Shown here in pieces: positions 1 to 8,270 of a stretch of DNA of 64,000 nt (its first letter is position 1; every line of letters starts with the position of its first letter). This DNA is from Deinococcus gobiensis I-0. Its GTDB lineage: Bacteria > Deinococcota > Deinococci > Deinococcales > Deinococcaceae. The DNA lies in NCBI RefSeq assembly GCF_000252445.1, contig NC_017771.1, positions 124,001-188,000 of the forward strand, read 5' to 3'. The position numbers and the translations under genes were made by a program. The notes under the pieces are model-generated. The model worked only from the letters and a program-made list of their open reading frames with translations. It was not told the origin of the DNA and ran no database searches.

Positions 1-89
1 ACAGAACAACCTGCCCATTCGGGCGATAGAAGGCCACTACCATGTAACGGCTGTTTGCCGTCCCTTCTTTCCCTTCCTCAGGAGCCTTC

Positions 90-1814
90 ATGCGTACCCG
101 CAACACCATTCTGCCCACCCTGACCCTGGCGATACTCACCGCTCCAGCGCTGGCGACCGCACCGAAGGACACGTTGGTCCTGATGCAGTCCTCCGACATC
201 ACCACTCTGGATCCGGCCCAGGCCTACGACGTGGCGAGCTTCGGCATCGTCGAAAATCTCTACGAAACCCTCGTGACCTACCGGGGCAGCGATCAGACCA
301 AGCTCCAGCCCCTCCTCGCCACAGGCTGGACCATTCGCCCCGACGGTCGCCAGTACACCTTCGACCTGCGCCGCAACGTCCGCTTCCACAGCGGCAACGT
401 CATGACCTGCGCCGACGCGGAATACAGCCTCCGGCGCCTGCTCGTCACCAACAATGCGGACAGTGGCAACTTCTTCATCGCACAGGCACTCCTGGGCACC
501 GAGAGCAACGCCAAAGACGACCCCAGCGTGACCTGGCCGAAAATCAGTCGTGCGGTCGCCTGCAATGCAGCCGGGCAACTCGTCCTGACCCTCCCCAGCC
601 CCGACCCGGCACTCCTGGCCAAGCTCGCCTCTCAAAACACGGGCATCGTCGACCGCGCCTTCGCCGTCAAACTCGGGGAATGGGACGGTACCGGCAACAC
701 CTGGGAGCGCTGGGTCGGAGAAGATCTCACGGACAGCGCACTCAGCCGTCAGCCCAGTGGGACGGGCGCGTACCAGCTCGTGCGGCAGGATGCCCAGACG
801 GTACTGGCGACCCGTCACAACCAGTATTGGGGTGGGGCCGCCCCCCTCAAGAACGTGGCCGTGCAGATGGTGAGTGAAGAGGCCACCCGCTTGGCCAGCC
901 TGCAACGCTGTGATGCGGACGTGGCCGAAGTCGGGCTGCGCGCCACGCTGCCGCAACTGCGCTCACAGGCCGCCCTGCAGGTGCTGGACCACCTTCCCGA
1001 TCTGGGGACACCCGTGATGCTGATGAACCAGAACATTCAGGATCCAGTGCTTCTGGGCAGTGGCAAGTTGGACGGCAAGGGCATTCCCGCCAACTTCTTC
1101 TCTGACCTGAACATCCGTCAGGCCTTCAGTTTCGCTTTCGACAGCGAACGGTATATCCGGGAGATCACATCCGGCGCGGCCCGTCACCGGACCATGGCAC
1201 TTCCCCCGACCTTCCTGGGTTACGACCGCAGGGTCCCCCGGTATGCGTACAGCCGTGCCCGGGCCACCGAAGCGTTCAAGAAAGCCTTCGGCGGCCAGGT
1301 GTGGACTGCGGGATTTGTCCTGAACGTGAACTACCGGTCCGGCTCGAAGACCGGCCAGGCCACGATGGAACTGCTCAAGGCATCCGTCGAAGCCTTGAAT
1401 CCCAAGTTCCGCGTCAACATCCAGCCCCAGCCCTGGTCCGAACTCCTGGCCGCCAGCAAGAGCGGCAAGGCCTCCATGCTGACGCTGTCCTGGAGTGCGG
1501 ATTATGCCGACCCGGACAACGTCCTCTATGCCCTCTTCTCCAGCAAGGGCTTCTACGCTCCCAGGACAGGCTTCAAGGATGCCCAGGTGGACGCCTGGCT
1601 GGAGCAGGCCCGGACCCTCACCGATCCGCAGCAGCGGGCCGCCTTGTACCGCAAGGTCGGGGCAAGGACGCATGATCTGGCGACCTACATCCTCATGCCG
1701 GCCGAGCCAAGCTTCCTGGTGTTCTGCAAGGGCTTGAAGGGGGTCAGTGTCACGTCGTACAACCCGATGCTCAGCGGCCTGACCGGCACGTACTGGCGGC
1801 AGGTCAGGAAGTAG
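90..1814 (+). CDS. ABC transporter solute-binding protein, family 5 (peptide/nickel type)
   Basis: Periplasmic/extracytoplasmic binding protein of a peptide- or nickel-type ABC importer, 574 aa. Residues 1-24 form a Sec signal peptide (basic start, hydrophobic core, ALATA before the mature end). The mature start contains the family-typical phrase SSDITTLDPAQAYD, and the rest has the length and layout of SBP_bac_5 proteins (around 500-600 aa), including the late motif SWSADYADPDNVLYALF. The ATG is preceded by AGGAG about 6 bases upstream. No permease or ATPase genes follow, so the transporter partners must lie upstream of the window or elsewhere. Substrate cannot be told from sequence. Confidence 0.88.
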   Translation: MRTRNTILPTLTLAILTAPALATAPKDTLVLMQSSDITTLDPAQAYDVASFGIVENLYETLVTYRGSDQTKLQPLLATGWTIRPDGRQYTFDLRRNVRFHSGNVMTCADAEYSLRRLLVTNNADSGNFFIAQALLGTESNAKDDPSVTWPKISRAVACNAAGQLVLTLPSPDPALLAKLASQNTGIVDRAFAVKLGEWDGTGNTWERWVGEDLTDSALSRQPSGTGAYQLVRQDAQTVLATRHNQYWGGAAPLKNVAVQMVSEEATRLASLQRCDADVAEVGLRATLPQLRSQAALQVLDHLPDLGTPVMLMNQNIQDPVLLGSGKLDGKGIPANFFSDLNIRQAFSFAFDSERYIREITSGAARHRTMALPPTFLGYDRRVPRYAYSRARATEAFKKAFGGQVWTAGFVLNVNYRSGSKTGQATMELLKASVEALNPKFRVNIQPQPWSELLAASKSGKASMLTLSWSADYADPDNVLYALFSSKGFYAPRTGFKDAQVDAWLEQARTLTDPQQRAALYRKVGARTHDLATYILMPAEPSFLVFCKGLKGVSVTSYNPMLSGLTGTYWRQVRK

Positions 1815-1894
1815 CGTTCAGACATAGGCCAGCTGGCAGTCCTGACTCAACAACCGACGCGTCGGCGAGAGCCCGCAGAAGAGACTTTCCCCTC

Positions 1895-1923
1895 CCCCCG
1901 CACAGCGCAAGCTTGTGCGGGGG
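1895..1923 (+). terminator. Hairpin between the binding protein and the next gene
   Basis: Arms CCCCCGCACA and TGTGCGGGGG pair perfectly around a 9-base loop and are followed by AATTGTTG. It is a strong stem with a weak T-tract, 30 bases before the next start codon. It is either the terminator of the binding-protein gene or a leader hairpin of the next gene. Confidence 0.5.
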
Positions 1924-1952
1924 AATTGTTGTGATGCCCCAGGAGGTGTCCC

Positions 1953-2870
1953 ATGTCTCTCCCCCATTCACCCGCCGCAACCGCCCTGATCGCCCTGACC
2001 CAGACCCTCACGCTCTCCGCCGCCCAGGAACATGACCTCCAAGAGCACGATCTCCCTCGACTGTGTCTCGACGTGCCGCACGCGATCTTTCTCGTGACGC
2101 TCGGCGGAACCCATCTCCTGGTCTCCAAAAGCCCGGAAAGCCAGAAGCTGCTCGCCTATCACCTTGCACACAGCAGTGCAGCTTACGTGCTGGAGCAGGG
2201 GCAATTTCAGCAGGCCACCCCTGCCCAGGCCACGGCCTACCTGAACGGTTTGCCCCCCGTCTATGTCATCGAGGCTCCAGCAGACCGTCAGGTCCTGCTC
2301 ATCCGGTCTCTCAGCGGTACGCCCGACCCAGTCGTGCTGCCCCAGACCTCCCCACTCTACGCACAGGCGCAGCACCTCCTTGCCCGGCGGCCGGCTTTCG
2401 CTCGGGACGCCGCTGGCCACCGCGCCCACGTGCAGCACCAACAACGGGTGGTCGAGCTCTACGGACAGGTGGCCCACCCCGCGCCGCCGTCTCGGACCGT
2501 TCCCCAGGCTCCCAGCGCACTGTCCACTTCCGCTCTGCCTAAATCCTGGGGAACCAAACGCTACCCCGAAGACCTGGAATACGTCATCACACATATGGTC
2601 GAGGGTGGACAGGCCACCATCCTGATCGAGACGGCGAGCGTCCAGGCCCACTTCGATGCCATTCGGCACGATCCCTGGACGCGGCAGCTCCGCTCGACGA
2701 GCTCAGCCCAGTTCACCCTCCTGGCCCGCATGACCATTGCGGCGGGCACCTCCTGGCCGGACGCCCTCGCGCAGCTCACCGCACGGGTTCCCAGTGTCTA
2801 CCGCGACCTGCCCAGTTCGGTCTATCTGCCGGACAAGAAAGGGGAACGGGTCGTGTCTTTTCCCCGCTGA
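1953..2870 (+). CDS. Hypothetical protein, 305 aa
   Basis: I do not recognise a family. The ATG follows CAGGAGG with good spacing. The first ~25 residues are mildly hydrophobic but do not make a convincing signal peptide. Residues ~170-195 form a Pro/Ser/Ala-rich linker between two halves. The second half (from about residue 195) reads like a compact alpha/beta domain. It is followed 48 bases later by another unknown gene on the same strand, so the two and the HU-like gene after them may be one transcript. The codon use matches the GC-rich backbone. A replication or plasmid-maintenance role is possible from the position near parAB, but this is only a guess. Confidence 0.6.
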   Translation: MSLPHSPAATALIALTQTLTLSAAQEHDLQEHDLPRLCLDVPHAIFLVTLGGTHLLVSKSPESQKLLAYHLAHSSAAYVLEQGQFQQATPAQATAYLNGLPPVYVIEAPADRQVLLIRSLSGTPDPVVLPQTSPLYAQAQHLLARRPAFARDAAGHRAHVQHQQRVVELYGQVAHPAPPSRTVPQAPSALSTSALPKSWGTKRYPEDLEYVITHMVEGGQATILIETASVQAHFDAIRHDPWTRQLRSTSSAQFTLLARMTIAAGTSWPDALAQLTARVPSVYRDLPSSVYLPDKKGERVVSFPR

Positions 2871-2918
2871 CAGTTCTGCCGGTCCCTCGCCCGCGGTCCG
2901 CGGGCAGCCGGTGGCGAC

Positions 2919-3497
2919 ATGCGCCCACAGGAATTCTCTCTGACCGCCACCCGCACCCTGGGTCTCCTCCTCCCCACGACCGCTTCAAACGAGCGCGTCC
3001 GTGGTCTCCTCATGCTGCCAGCAGAGCTCAGTCTCATCACGACCGTCGTCCGTTGGACGCAGGCGACGAATGGGGACATCTCTTTCCCCTCCGGCAACCT
3101 CCACCCGGTGCTGGAACAGGGGCTGGCTGCCGTCCTGAAGGAGCGTCTGCCGACCCGAGCCTCCGAGCTCCCGGAAGCGCCGCCGCTGTGGGGCTGGCTG
3201 GAGAACAATCTCCTGTTCCTCGAAGACGGACTGATCATCTCCCCGTCGAGAGTGAAGGGCGATTACACGACGCACGCCCTGTCTCGACGGGATGGGAAGG
3301 TGCCGGAGGCGGATGCCTGGATAGAACTCAAGGCGGCCGGCCTTGGCGAGCGTGAGACACGTTACAGCCCCGCCCTGGCCTTCTGGGAAGCCATCAATGC
3401 CTGGACCGCCGATCAGGAGGAGAACGGGCGGTCCGCGCGGAACCGTCTTGCGCTGGAGTACGTGGGCCAGGCCATGTACCGCACGGTCCCCTTGTGA
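2919..3497 (+). CDS. Hypothetical protein, 192 aa
   Basis: Unrecognised soluble protein starting at ATG 2919. It shows no signal peptide or membrane segment. The phrase PLWGWLENNLLFLEDGLIISPSRVKGDYTTHALSRRDGK suggests a beta-rich core, with a helical C-terminal part ending in AMYRTVPL. Its stop overlaps the GTG start of the HU-like gene (GTGA), which indicates translational coupling, so it probably works in the same operon as a DNA-binding protein. Confidence 0.6.
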   Translation: MRPQEFSLTATRTLGLLLPTTASNERVRGLLMLPAELSLITTVVRWTQATNGDISFPSGNLHPVLEQGLAAVLKERLPTRASELPEAPPLWGWLENNLLFLEDGLIISPSRVKGDYTTHALSRRDGKVPEADAWIELKAAGLGERETRYSPALAFWEAINAWTADQEENGRSARNRLALEYVGQAMYRTVPL

Positions 3498-3778
3498 CGC
3501 TGGAGCATGATCCACCGGAGATCGGCGCGGTGGAGTTGGCCCAGCACCTGCAGGAACTCGGCCATTCCCGCGACACCGCACACGCCATCGTCGATGTAGT
3601 CTGCGCGGCCATCGCCCTGGCACTCACGTCGGGCCACAACGTCACCCTGCGCAACCTCGGTACCTTCAGGCTGCACCCGTATATGCCCCGTCCTGGGCTG
3701 CCCAGTGCGGCGGTCACGTTTCAGCCCGCGCCAGAACTCCGGGACTTCCTGGCCCCCCCAGCTCGGATCGTGCCCTGA
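3494..3778 (+). CDS. HU/IHF-like DNA-binding protein
   Basis: A 94-aa small basic-fold protein with the HU/IHF layout: two N-terminal helices (residues ~10-45, including TAHAIVDVVCAAIALALTSGHNVTLRNLGTF) leading to the conserved turn and GTF, which starts the beta arm. The arm is short and the usual R-x-x-R-N-P tip is replaced by PRPGLPSAAV, so DNA contact may differ from classic HU. The start GTG overlaps the stop of the preceding gene. Plasmid-borne HU variants may take part in replication or segregation complexes; this role is inference. Confidence 0.7.
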   Translation: MTLEHDPPEIGAVELAQHLQELGHSRDTAHAIVDVVCAAIALALTSGHNVTLRNLGTFRLHPYMPRPGLPSAAVTFQPAPELRDFLAPPARIVP

Positions 3779-3879
3779 AGCTGGAAGGGTGATCACTCAG
3801 AGCCCAAGGAGGAAGTGAGGAAGGCGAGCCGTGACGCCAGCCGTTTTTCCCTCACCCCTCTGGGGTAAAGACCCATCCT

Positions 3880-4320
3880 ATGAAGACTGCACTCTCTCAG
3901 GTAGCCGCTGACCTGCGCGGGCTGCCCGTCCACTTCGCTCTCTCTGCCTTCGGACCGGCCGCCGTGCACGTGGTCGGGAAAGCAGGCTCTCCCCTGACCT
4001 GGCTCGATGTCTTCGTCCACGAGGAAGACCTGCACGCCCTGGTTCAGGAACTCCCCCAGCACCTACACGCCCGCCCCCTCTGGACGGTGTGGCTCGAGCG
4101 CCAGTGCCCACTACCGATCGACTGGACCTGGGGATTTCAGGAAGCGAGACGGCAGATCTTCCCCCGGCAAGGCGTGTACTGCCCAAGCGACCGCCTGGAG
4201 CCCGCAACCGCGTGCGCCCATCCCGATCCTGCGGTGCTCGATGCCCGGCAACTGGGTATGCTGGCCTACCTGTACGAGCTGATCGGGCACGGCCAAGCCT
4301 GGAGTAATGCCGCCGACTGA
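3880..4320 (+). CDS. Hypothetical protein, 146 aa
   Basis: Unknown soluble protein beginning at ATG 3880, about 100 bases after the HU-like gene. It is Trp- and Pro-rich in the middle (TVWLERQCPLPIDWTWGFQEARRQIFP) and ends shortly before the convergent parB gene. No motif I can name. Composition fits the backbone and the frame is intact, so it is likely a real gene. Confidence 0.5.
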   Translation: MKTALSQVAADLRGLPVHFALSAFGPAAVHVVGKAGSPLTWLDVFVHEEDLHALVQELPQHLHARPLWTVWLERQCPLPIDWTWGFQEARRQIFPRQGVYCPSDRLEPATACAHPDPAVLDARQLGMLAYLYELIGHGQAWSNAAD

Positions 4321-4333
4321 CCTCACAGCCTAT

Positions 4334-5239
4334 TCAGCTCCCTTCAAGCAGAGCTTCAAGCTGGCGAAGGAGCTTTTCGGCCTCCTTCGCACGCTGTCCT
4401 TCAAGGCGGGAGAGCTTGGGAAGTGTCTTCTTCATTTTGCTGATCTGTTCTTGGAACGTCGATCTGGAAGTGGTCTGCTCGCCTTCAATTAACTCCTTCA
4501 CTGCTGTTGCGGTGAGCTTTTCTTGAAGGGCTTGTTCCAGAAGAGCAGAGCGGATTTCACCTTCAGGTAAGCGGGTGAGGGCCACGGCAACACTGAATTC
4601 CATCTCGCCCTTCCAGACAGCTTCCAGTTCTTGAGGCGTCAGGGCAAAAACTTTGGCACGGAACTGCACCCATACGCTCAGGCCAGTGCCAAACACCTCT
4701 TTCAGAAACTGCTCGACCTGGTGAACATCCTCCGCTCTTCCTTTGCGAACTTGATTCAGGTAATTGATCAAATCATTGCCAGCTAGACCTGTCCGTGCCT
4801 CTAGAGCCTTGAAACCCGCAAAAGTTTCATCGAGAAGATGTAGTTCTTCCCGCTGACCATTCTCAATGAGCGCCAGCAGACTTGCCCTCTCCTCGTCGGC
4901 CTCAAAGACTAGTACAGGGATCTCTGTCAATCCGGCCAGTTGAGCCGCTCTGTAACGGCGCTCACCAGCAATCAGGCCATAACGCTGAGCCCCTAGTGAA
5001 CGAACCCAGATGGGCTGAAGAATACCTTCCTTACTGACGCTTTCTGTCAAACCTGCGAGTCGTTCAGGCTGGAATGCCTGTTGATCATATTGTCCGCGTG
5101 GATTGTGGCCAGGTTGAATTGCAATTTGTTGTAACGGGAGCCGCTGTGCCTGCGCCGTCCCCATGACATCGGCCAGTGCATCCAGACCCAGCGTGAGGCC
5201 AGCAGCCGAGGGAAACCCACTGGAGCGCTTCTTGGTCAT
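4334..5239 (-). CDS. parB: ParB-family partition protein
   Basis: Centromere-binding partner of ParA, 301 aa. The ParB/Srx N-terminal domain is clear: the phosphate-binding box GERRYRAAQLAGLTEIPVLV (residues ~93-112) and the following ENGQREEL box. A helix-turn-helix region follows (~150-215), then a charged helical C-terminal dimerisation tail. The ATG overlaps the TGA of the parA gene (ATGA), typical of a parAB operon. In this family ParB loads on parS and uses CTP; candidate sites lie in the divergent region near 6.4 kb. A second ParB-like protein is encoded on the other strand, so which one binds which site is open. Confidence 0.92.
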   Translation of the reverse strand: MTKKRSSGFPSAAGLTLGLDALADVMGTAQAQRLPLQQIAIQPGHNPRGQYDQQAFQPERLAGLTESVSKEGILQPIWVRSLGAQRYGLIAGERRYRAAQLAGLTEIPVLVFEADEERASLLALIENGQREELHLLDETFAGFKALEARTGLAGNDLINYLNQVRKGRAEDVHQVEQFLKEVFGTGLSVWVQFRAKVFALTPQELEAVWKGEMEFSVAVALTRLPEGEIRSALLEQALQEKLTATAVKELIEGEQTTSRSTFQEQISKMKKTLPKLSRLEGQRAKEAEKLLRQLEALLEGS

Positions 5240-6222
5240 GCGCTGACCCCAAGGACAGACAGAAGATCGTCCGCGACAGCCTGGAAATCGCTCGCGACTT
5301 CAGAGTTGGGTGCATGCTGCACAACGCTCTCTCGAGATTCAGCAGCCGATCCGACCACTGCGGTCGAGTCCCTGACCGGCCGACTGATCGGAGCGAACTG
5401 GCGGTAGTTTTCATCTAGAAAAGCCAAAAGATTTTTGTGGTGCCGTGTCTGGGCCTTCATCCTATTGGGTACGATCAGGCGCAATGCGATCTTCGGAGAA
5501 TAGGGTCTGACTGTACGCAATAGCTTTGCGATTTGATCTGTGTTTTCTACCCCTTTCATACCACTGACAGGTAAAATGATGTGATCAGCTGCCGCGATGC
5601 TGGCAGCGAGAAAATTGGTTCTTTGCGGCTTGCAGTCAAAGATCACAACATCGTATGGATTCTTCTCTAGTAAGTCGTCAACGGCAAGGCGTAGATTCTC
5701 TACACGCGTGAAGTCCCCCATCAAGATGCCTTCAGCTTCTCCCAGGGTGTCGTTAGCGGGCCATACATCGACCCCACGAATATGAATAGGGGCTGGTAGA
5801 GCTCCCGGCTGGTCCGTGCGGAAGACTGCGGTCACTGTCGACTCGGGACGCATCGCAGGTGCATCAGCCGAGGTATGAAGACCAAGCCCTTTCGTCAGGC
5901 TCGCCTGTGGATCCAGATCGAAGAGTGCCACTTTGTACCCGCGGCCTGAGAGAGCAAACGCAAGTTCGCGGGCGAGCGTCGTCTTGCCCTCTCCCCCACT
6001 GATATTGCTTACGGCCAGACGTATGGGTACTTGCATAGGATTCTCCTGAGTGGCTCTCGCCTTGACATGCTGAAGGAGCCAGAAATCGGATGTGGAAATC
6101 ACTGCGGCGATAGGGCGGTTGTATTGCTCAATGAGTGCGGGCTGTCCTGCCTGTGCGTCACGCAGAACCCGAGGCAACTGTGCTCGGAACTCTGCAGACT
6201 TCAGAACGTCGATCTCGGGCAC
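5236..6222 (-). CDS. parA: ParA partition ATPase with N-terminal Phd/YefM antitoxin-like domain
   Basis: The 328-aa frame joins two units. Residues 1-55 read like a Phd/YefM antitoxin DNA-binding domain (FRAQLPRVLRDAQAGQPALI, then RPIAAVIS). From residue 63 a ParA ATPase begins: Walker A is SGGEGKTT, so the first Lys of the usual KGGxGKT is replaced by Ser, followed by VALFDLDPQASLT and the Walker B-like VVIFDC. The start is GTG 6222. An internal ATG at 6036 (residue 63) has AGGAG in good position, so a ParA-only form could also be made. A TGTACA palindrome lies 19 bases upstream. Type Ia ParAs carry an N-terminal DNA-binding domain for autorepression; this fusion could do the same with a different fold (inference). 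Confidence 0.85.
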   Translation of the reverse strand: MPEIDVLKSAEFRAQLPRVLRDAQAGQPALIEQYNRPIAAVISTSDFWLLQHVKARATQENPMQVPIRLAVSNISGGEGKTTLARELAFALSGRGYKVALFDLDPQASLTKGLGLHTSADAPAMRPESTVTAVFRTDQPGALPAPIHIRGVDVWPANDTLGEAEGILMGDFTRVENLRLAVDDLLEKNPYDVVIFDCKPQRTNFLAASIAAADHIILPVSGMKGVENTDQIAKLLRTVRPYSPKIALRLIVPNRMKAQTRHHKNLLAFLDENYRQFAPISRPVRDSTAVVGSAAESRESVVQHAPNSEVASDFQAVADDLLSVLGVSA

Positions 6223-6240
6223 ATATCACTTTAACCAAAA

Positions 6241-6250
6241 GTTGTACAAC
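6241..6250. promoter_or_regulatory. GTTGTACAAC palindrome, candidate operator of the Phd-ParA gene
   Basis: A perfect 10-bp palindrome with the TGTACA core, 19 bases upstream of the GTG start. Operators of YefM/Phd-type antitoxins are known to carry TGTACA-type cores. Its presence here fits autoregulation by the antitoxin-like domain. It is a short motif, so chance is possible. Confidence 0.5.
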
Positions 6251-6387
6251 AATTCAAGCGTTTTGAGGGCGCAGGTGCGATGTTCTGCGGGAATGCGCGC
6301 TGTGATGTGCTTGGCGAAGAAGGTCTATATCTCAGAGCAGATTTCCGAGAATTTCTTCCGTGGTCCAACAAAAGCTCGAGTTGCACC

Positions 6388-6442
6388 GCTTGGGCCAAGA
6401 CTTGGCCCAAGCATCGGCAGGCCTGGGCCAAGTCTTGGCCCA
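6388..6442. repeat. Pair of near-identical palindromes in the par intergenic region
   Basis: Two 19-bp palindromes, TGGGCCAAGACTTGGCCCA (6391-6409) and TGGGCCAAGTCTTGGCCCA (6424-6442), are exact reverse complements of each other and differ only at the centre base. The first extends to 25 bp (6388-6412), the second to 21 bp. Centres are 33 bp apart, about three helical turns. They sit between divergent parA and a ParB-like gene, so they are good candidates for parS-like centromere sites or for operators. Confidence 0.7.
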
Positions 6443-6450
6443 GCTCCCTC

Positions 6451-6475
6451 CCCCGCTGACGCGGGGATTTTTTTG
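6451..6475 (+). terminator. Terminator-like hairpin just upstream of the ParB-like gene
   Basis: CCCCGC and GCGGGG flank a TGAC loop and are followed by a run of seven Ts after one A. It lies only 20 bases before the next start codon. No gene upstream on this strand needs a terminator, so it may attenuate transcription of the ParB-like gene or block read-through into it. Confidence 0.65.
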
Positions 6476-6493
6476 GGCATCAAGGAGGTCGTC

Positions 6494-7360
6494 ATGACCC
6501 TGAAAGGCCATCTGTTCAGCGCGCCGCTCGACACTGAAATCCGCCATGTCCGCACGGCACTGATCATCCCCCCAGACATCACCGAGGTCATTCCCAGCAT
6601 TCAGCAGATGGGCGTCCTTCAGAGCGTCCTGCTCAAACCCAGCGGCCAGCCGGAGCAGCCCTATGAGATCGTGGACGGCGACCGCCGCGTCAACAGCGCC
6701 CTGCGCTACCACCTGGACACCATCCCCGCCATCATCACGGACGGCACGCGCGGGCAGATCGCCGCCGCCAGCGCCATCCTCAATGCCGCCCGCAGCAGCA
6801 ACCCGCTCGACGAGGCCCGCAGCTGGAAGATCGCCCTGGACGAAGGTCAGTTCGGCACCGTGGCCGAACTCGCCAAACATGTTCATATCGGCGTCCAGAC
6901 CATCAAGAAACGGCTCAAGCTTCTGGACCTGCCTGAGGACATCCTCGTCCACGTCGGTCTCAGCATCGCCGAAGGCGTGGCCGAAAAAATGGCCAACCTT
7001 CCGACCGAATATCAGGGGGACGCAATTCAGGCGGCCATCCGCCAGCTGGACGCCGGCAAGAAGTTCACAGCGGCCGACCTCAAGCTCAGCCAGACCCGAC
7101 GGGCCGACGACCGGGAAGACAGTATCGACGCACTCTTCGATCTCTCCCCCGTCCCTCTGCTGCAGGTCACCCACGATCCGGTGACCGAACTCGTCAGCGA
7201 ACTCCAGCGGCTGTGCCAGGCCAGAAATGTGCCGCTCGAGCAGGTGCTCGACCGCCTCCGCCCAGTGCCCGTCCCACCGGTTCAGGCCCCCATTGCCCGA
7301 CCGCCTCTCCCGCCTGCACCCATCACCCCGACCCGCGTCAATCTCGGCCTGCGCAATTGA
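6494..7360 (+). CDS. ParB/Srx-domain protein (second ParB-like protein)
   Basis: A 288-aa protein starting at ATG 6494 after a strong AAGGAGG; the longer open frame upstream crosses the palindromes and hairpin and is unlikely to be translated. The ParB/Srx box is VDGDRRVNSALRYHLDTIPA (about residues 59-78). A helix-turn-helix follows (FGTVAELAKHVHIGVQTIKKRL, ~120-145). The C-terminus is Pro-rich and lacks a clear dimerisation helix. It is divergent from parAB and leads a rightward gene set. It may be a second centromere binder or a transcription factor of that set, as KorB- or Noc-like proteins are; which of these is inference. Confidence 0.82.
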   Translation: MTLKGHLFSAPLDTEIRHVRTALIIPPDITEVIPSIQQMGVLQSVLLKPSGQPEQPYEIVDGDRRVNSALRYHLDTIPAIITDGTRGQIAAASAILNAARSSNPLDEARSWKIALDEGQFGTVAELAKHVHIGVQTIKKRLKLLDLPEDILVHVGLSIAEGVAEKMANLPTEYQGDAIQAAIRQLDAGKKFTAADLKLSQTRRADDREDSIDALFDLSPVPLLQVTHDPVTELVSELQRLCQARNVPLEQVLDRLRPVPVPPVQAPIARPPLPPAPITPTRVNLGLRN

Positions 7361-7402
7361 ATCCCTGGGGAGGCCCATCCTCCCCTGTCAAAGGAGCTCC
7401 CC

Positions 7403-8113
7403 ATGACCACCCTCCTCGACCTCGCACTGACCCCCGCTCAGGGTGGCCCCCGTGAATGTGGCCCCGGCCGCCAGGCCAGTCACATCTACGCCGAGTGCGG
7501 TTTCAGCGCTGGCGGTGCCTCCATCGAGCAGTTCCTGATCGACTACCCCATGGCTGTCGACCTGAGCCGCATGGGGTTCAGCCCCCAGGGCATGAACCTC
7601 ATCAAGCGCGGCGACGTGTACCACCTCGTGGACATCATCGGCGCCGAACACTACCCCCACGTCGCCGATTTCGTCGAGGAGGCCAGGGCCATCGGCATCA
7701 GCCGAAAAATTCCCCGCACTGCCGAATTCTCCAAACTCACCGCCCACTCCACCATGATCTTCATCCATGCCAAAGCAGCCGTGCGGAATGCGCCCAAGGT
7801 CGCCGCCGCCACTGGTACCTGGAGGTGCCCCTGTGGCAAAGGCCACCTCCCCACAGAACCCTGCGCCGCCTACCATTGGTACTCTCCACCTCCCACGGTG
7901 GCCGGCACCAGCATCCGCCGCCTGAAACGGGCCAGCTACCAGGTGCGCGCCCTGACACCCGGGACGGACGAGCTGGAACTCACCAGTGGGTACTTCATGC
8001 AAGTGCCGATCAGCAACCTGGCCGTCATCCGCAAGCAGGACGGCAGCGTCGACCAGACCAGCCGCGCCAAGGCGAATCAGTCCAGTCTCCCCGTCATCGA
8101 CGCCGACAGTTGA
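7403..8113 (+). CDS. Hypothetical protein with a CPC-type metal-binding knuckle
   Basis: A 236-aa protein with an AAGGAG ribosome site before ATG 7403. No family recognised. Around residues 142-158 the phrase WRCPCGKGHLPTEPCAAYH holds three Cys and two His in a pattern that could bind zinc. No signal or membrane segments. It follows the ParB-like gene by 42 bases and ends with a strong terminator, so these two genes appear to form one transcript. Zinc binding is inference from residue spacing only. Confidence 0.6.
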   Translation: MTTLLDLALTPAQGGPRECGPGRQASHIYAECGFSAGGASIEQFLIDYPMAVDLSRMGFSPQGMNLIKRGDVYHLVDIIGAEHYPHVADFVEEARAIGISRKIPRTAEFSKLTAHSTMIFIHAKAAVRNAPKVAAATGTWRCPCGKGHLPTEPCAAYHWYSPPPTVAGTSIRRLKRASYQVRALTPGTDELELTSGYFMQVPISNLAVIRKQDGSVDQTSRAKANQSSLPVIDADS

Positions 8114-8121
8114 TCCTCCAC

Positions 8122-8162
8122 CCTGCCCCACCCGGCTCCTGCCGCGGTGGGCTGTTTTTTTG
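8122..8162 (+). terminator. Rho-independent terminator
   Basis: CCCACCCGG and CCGCGGTGGG pair with minor mismatch around CTCCTG, followed by CTG and seven Ts. It ends the ParB-like/zinc-knuckle unit. Confidence 0.75.
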
Positions 8163-8270
8163 GGGGGACACTCTCTTTACCCTCGCGGCTTGACCCACGG
8201 AGACGGGCCTGTTCTCTGGAGGGGTGGTCCCTCCCCTGCGGCGCTCCGCGCCACCGGGACGCCCGACCCC

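Noticed and set aside
78..956. Long leftward open frame opposite the solute-binding protein
   Set aside because: It is the antisense of a well-supported gene; GC-rich DNA gives long open antisense frames throughout the window.
6092..6493. Long N-terminal extension of the ParB-like protein
   Set aside because: It would cross the twin palindromes and the hairpin; ATG 6494 has a strong ribosome site and gives the normal ParB/Srx layout.
7986..8270. Extended start of the PcfJ-like protein
   Set aside because: The extension overlaps the preceding gene in another frame and reads through its terminator.
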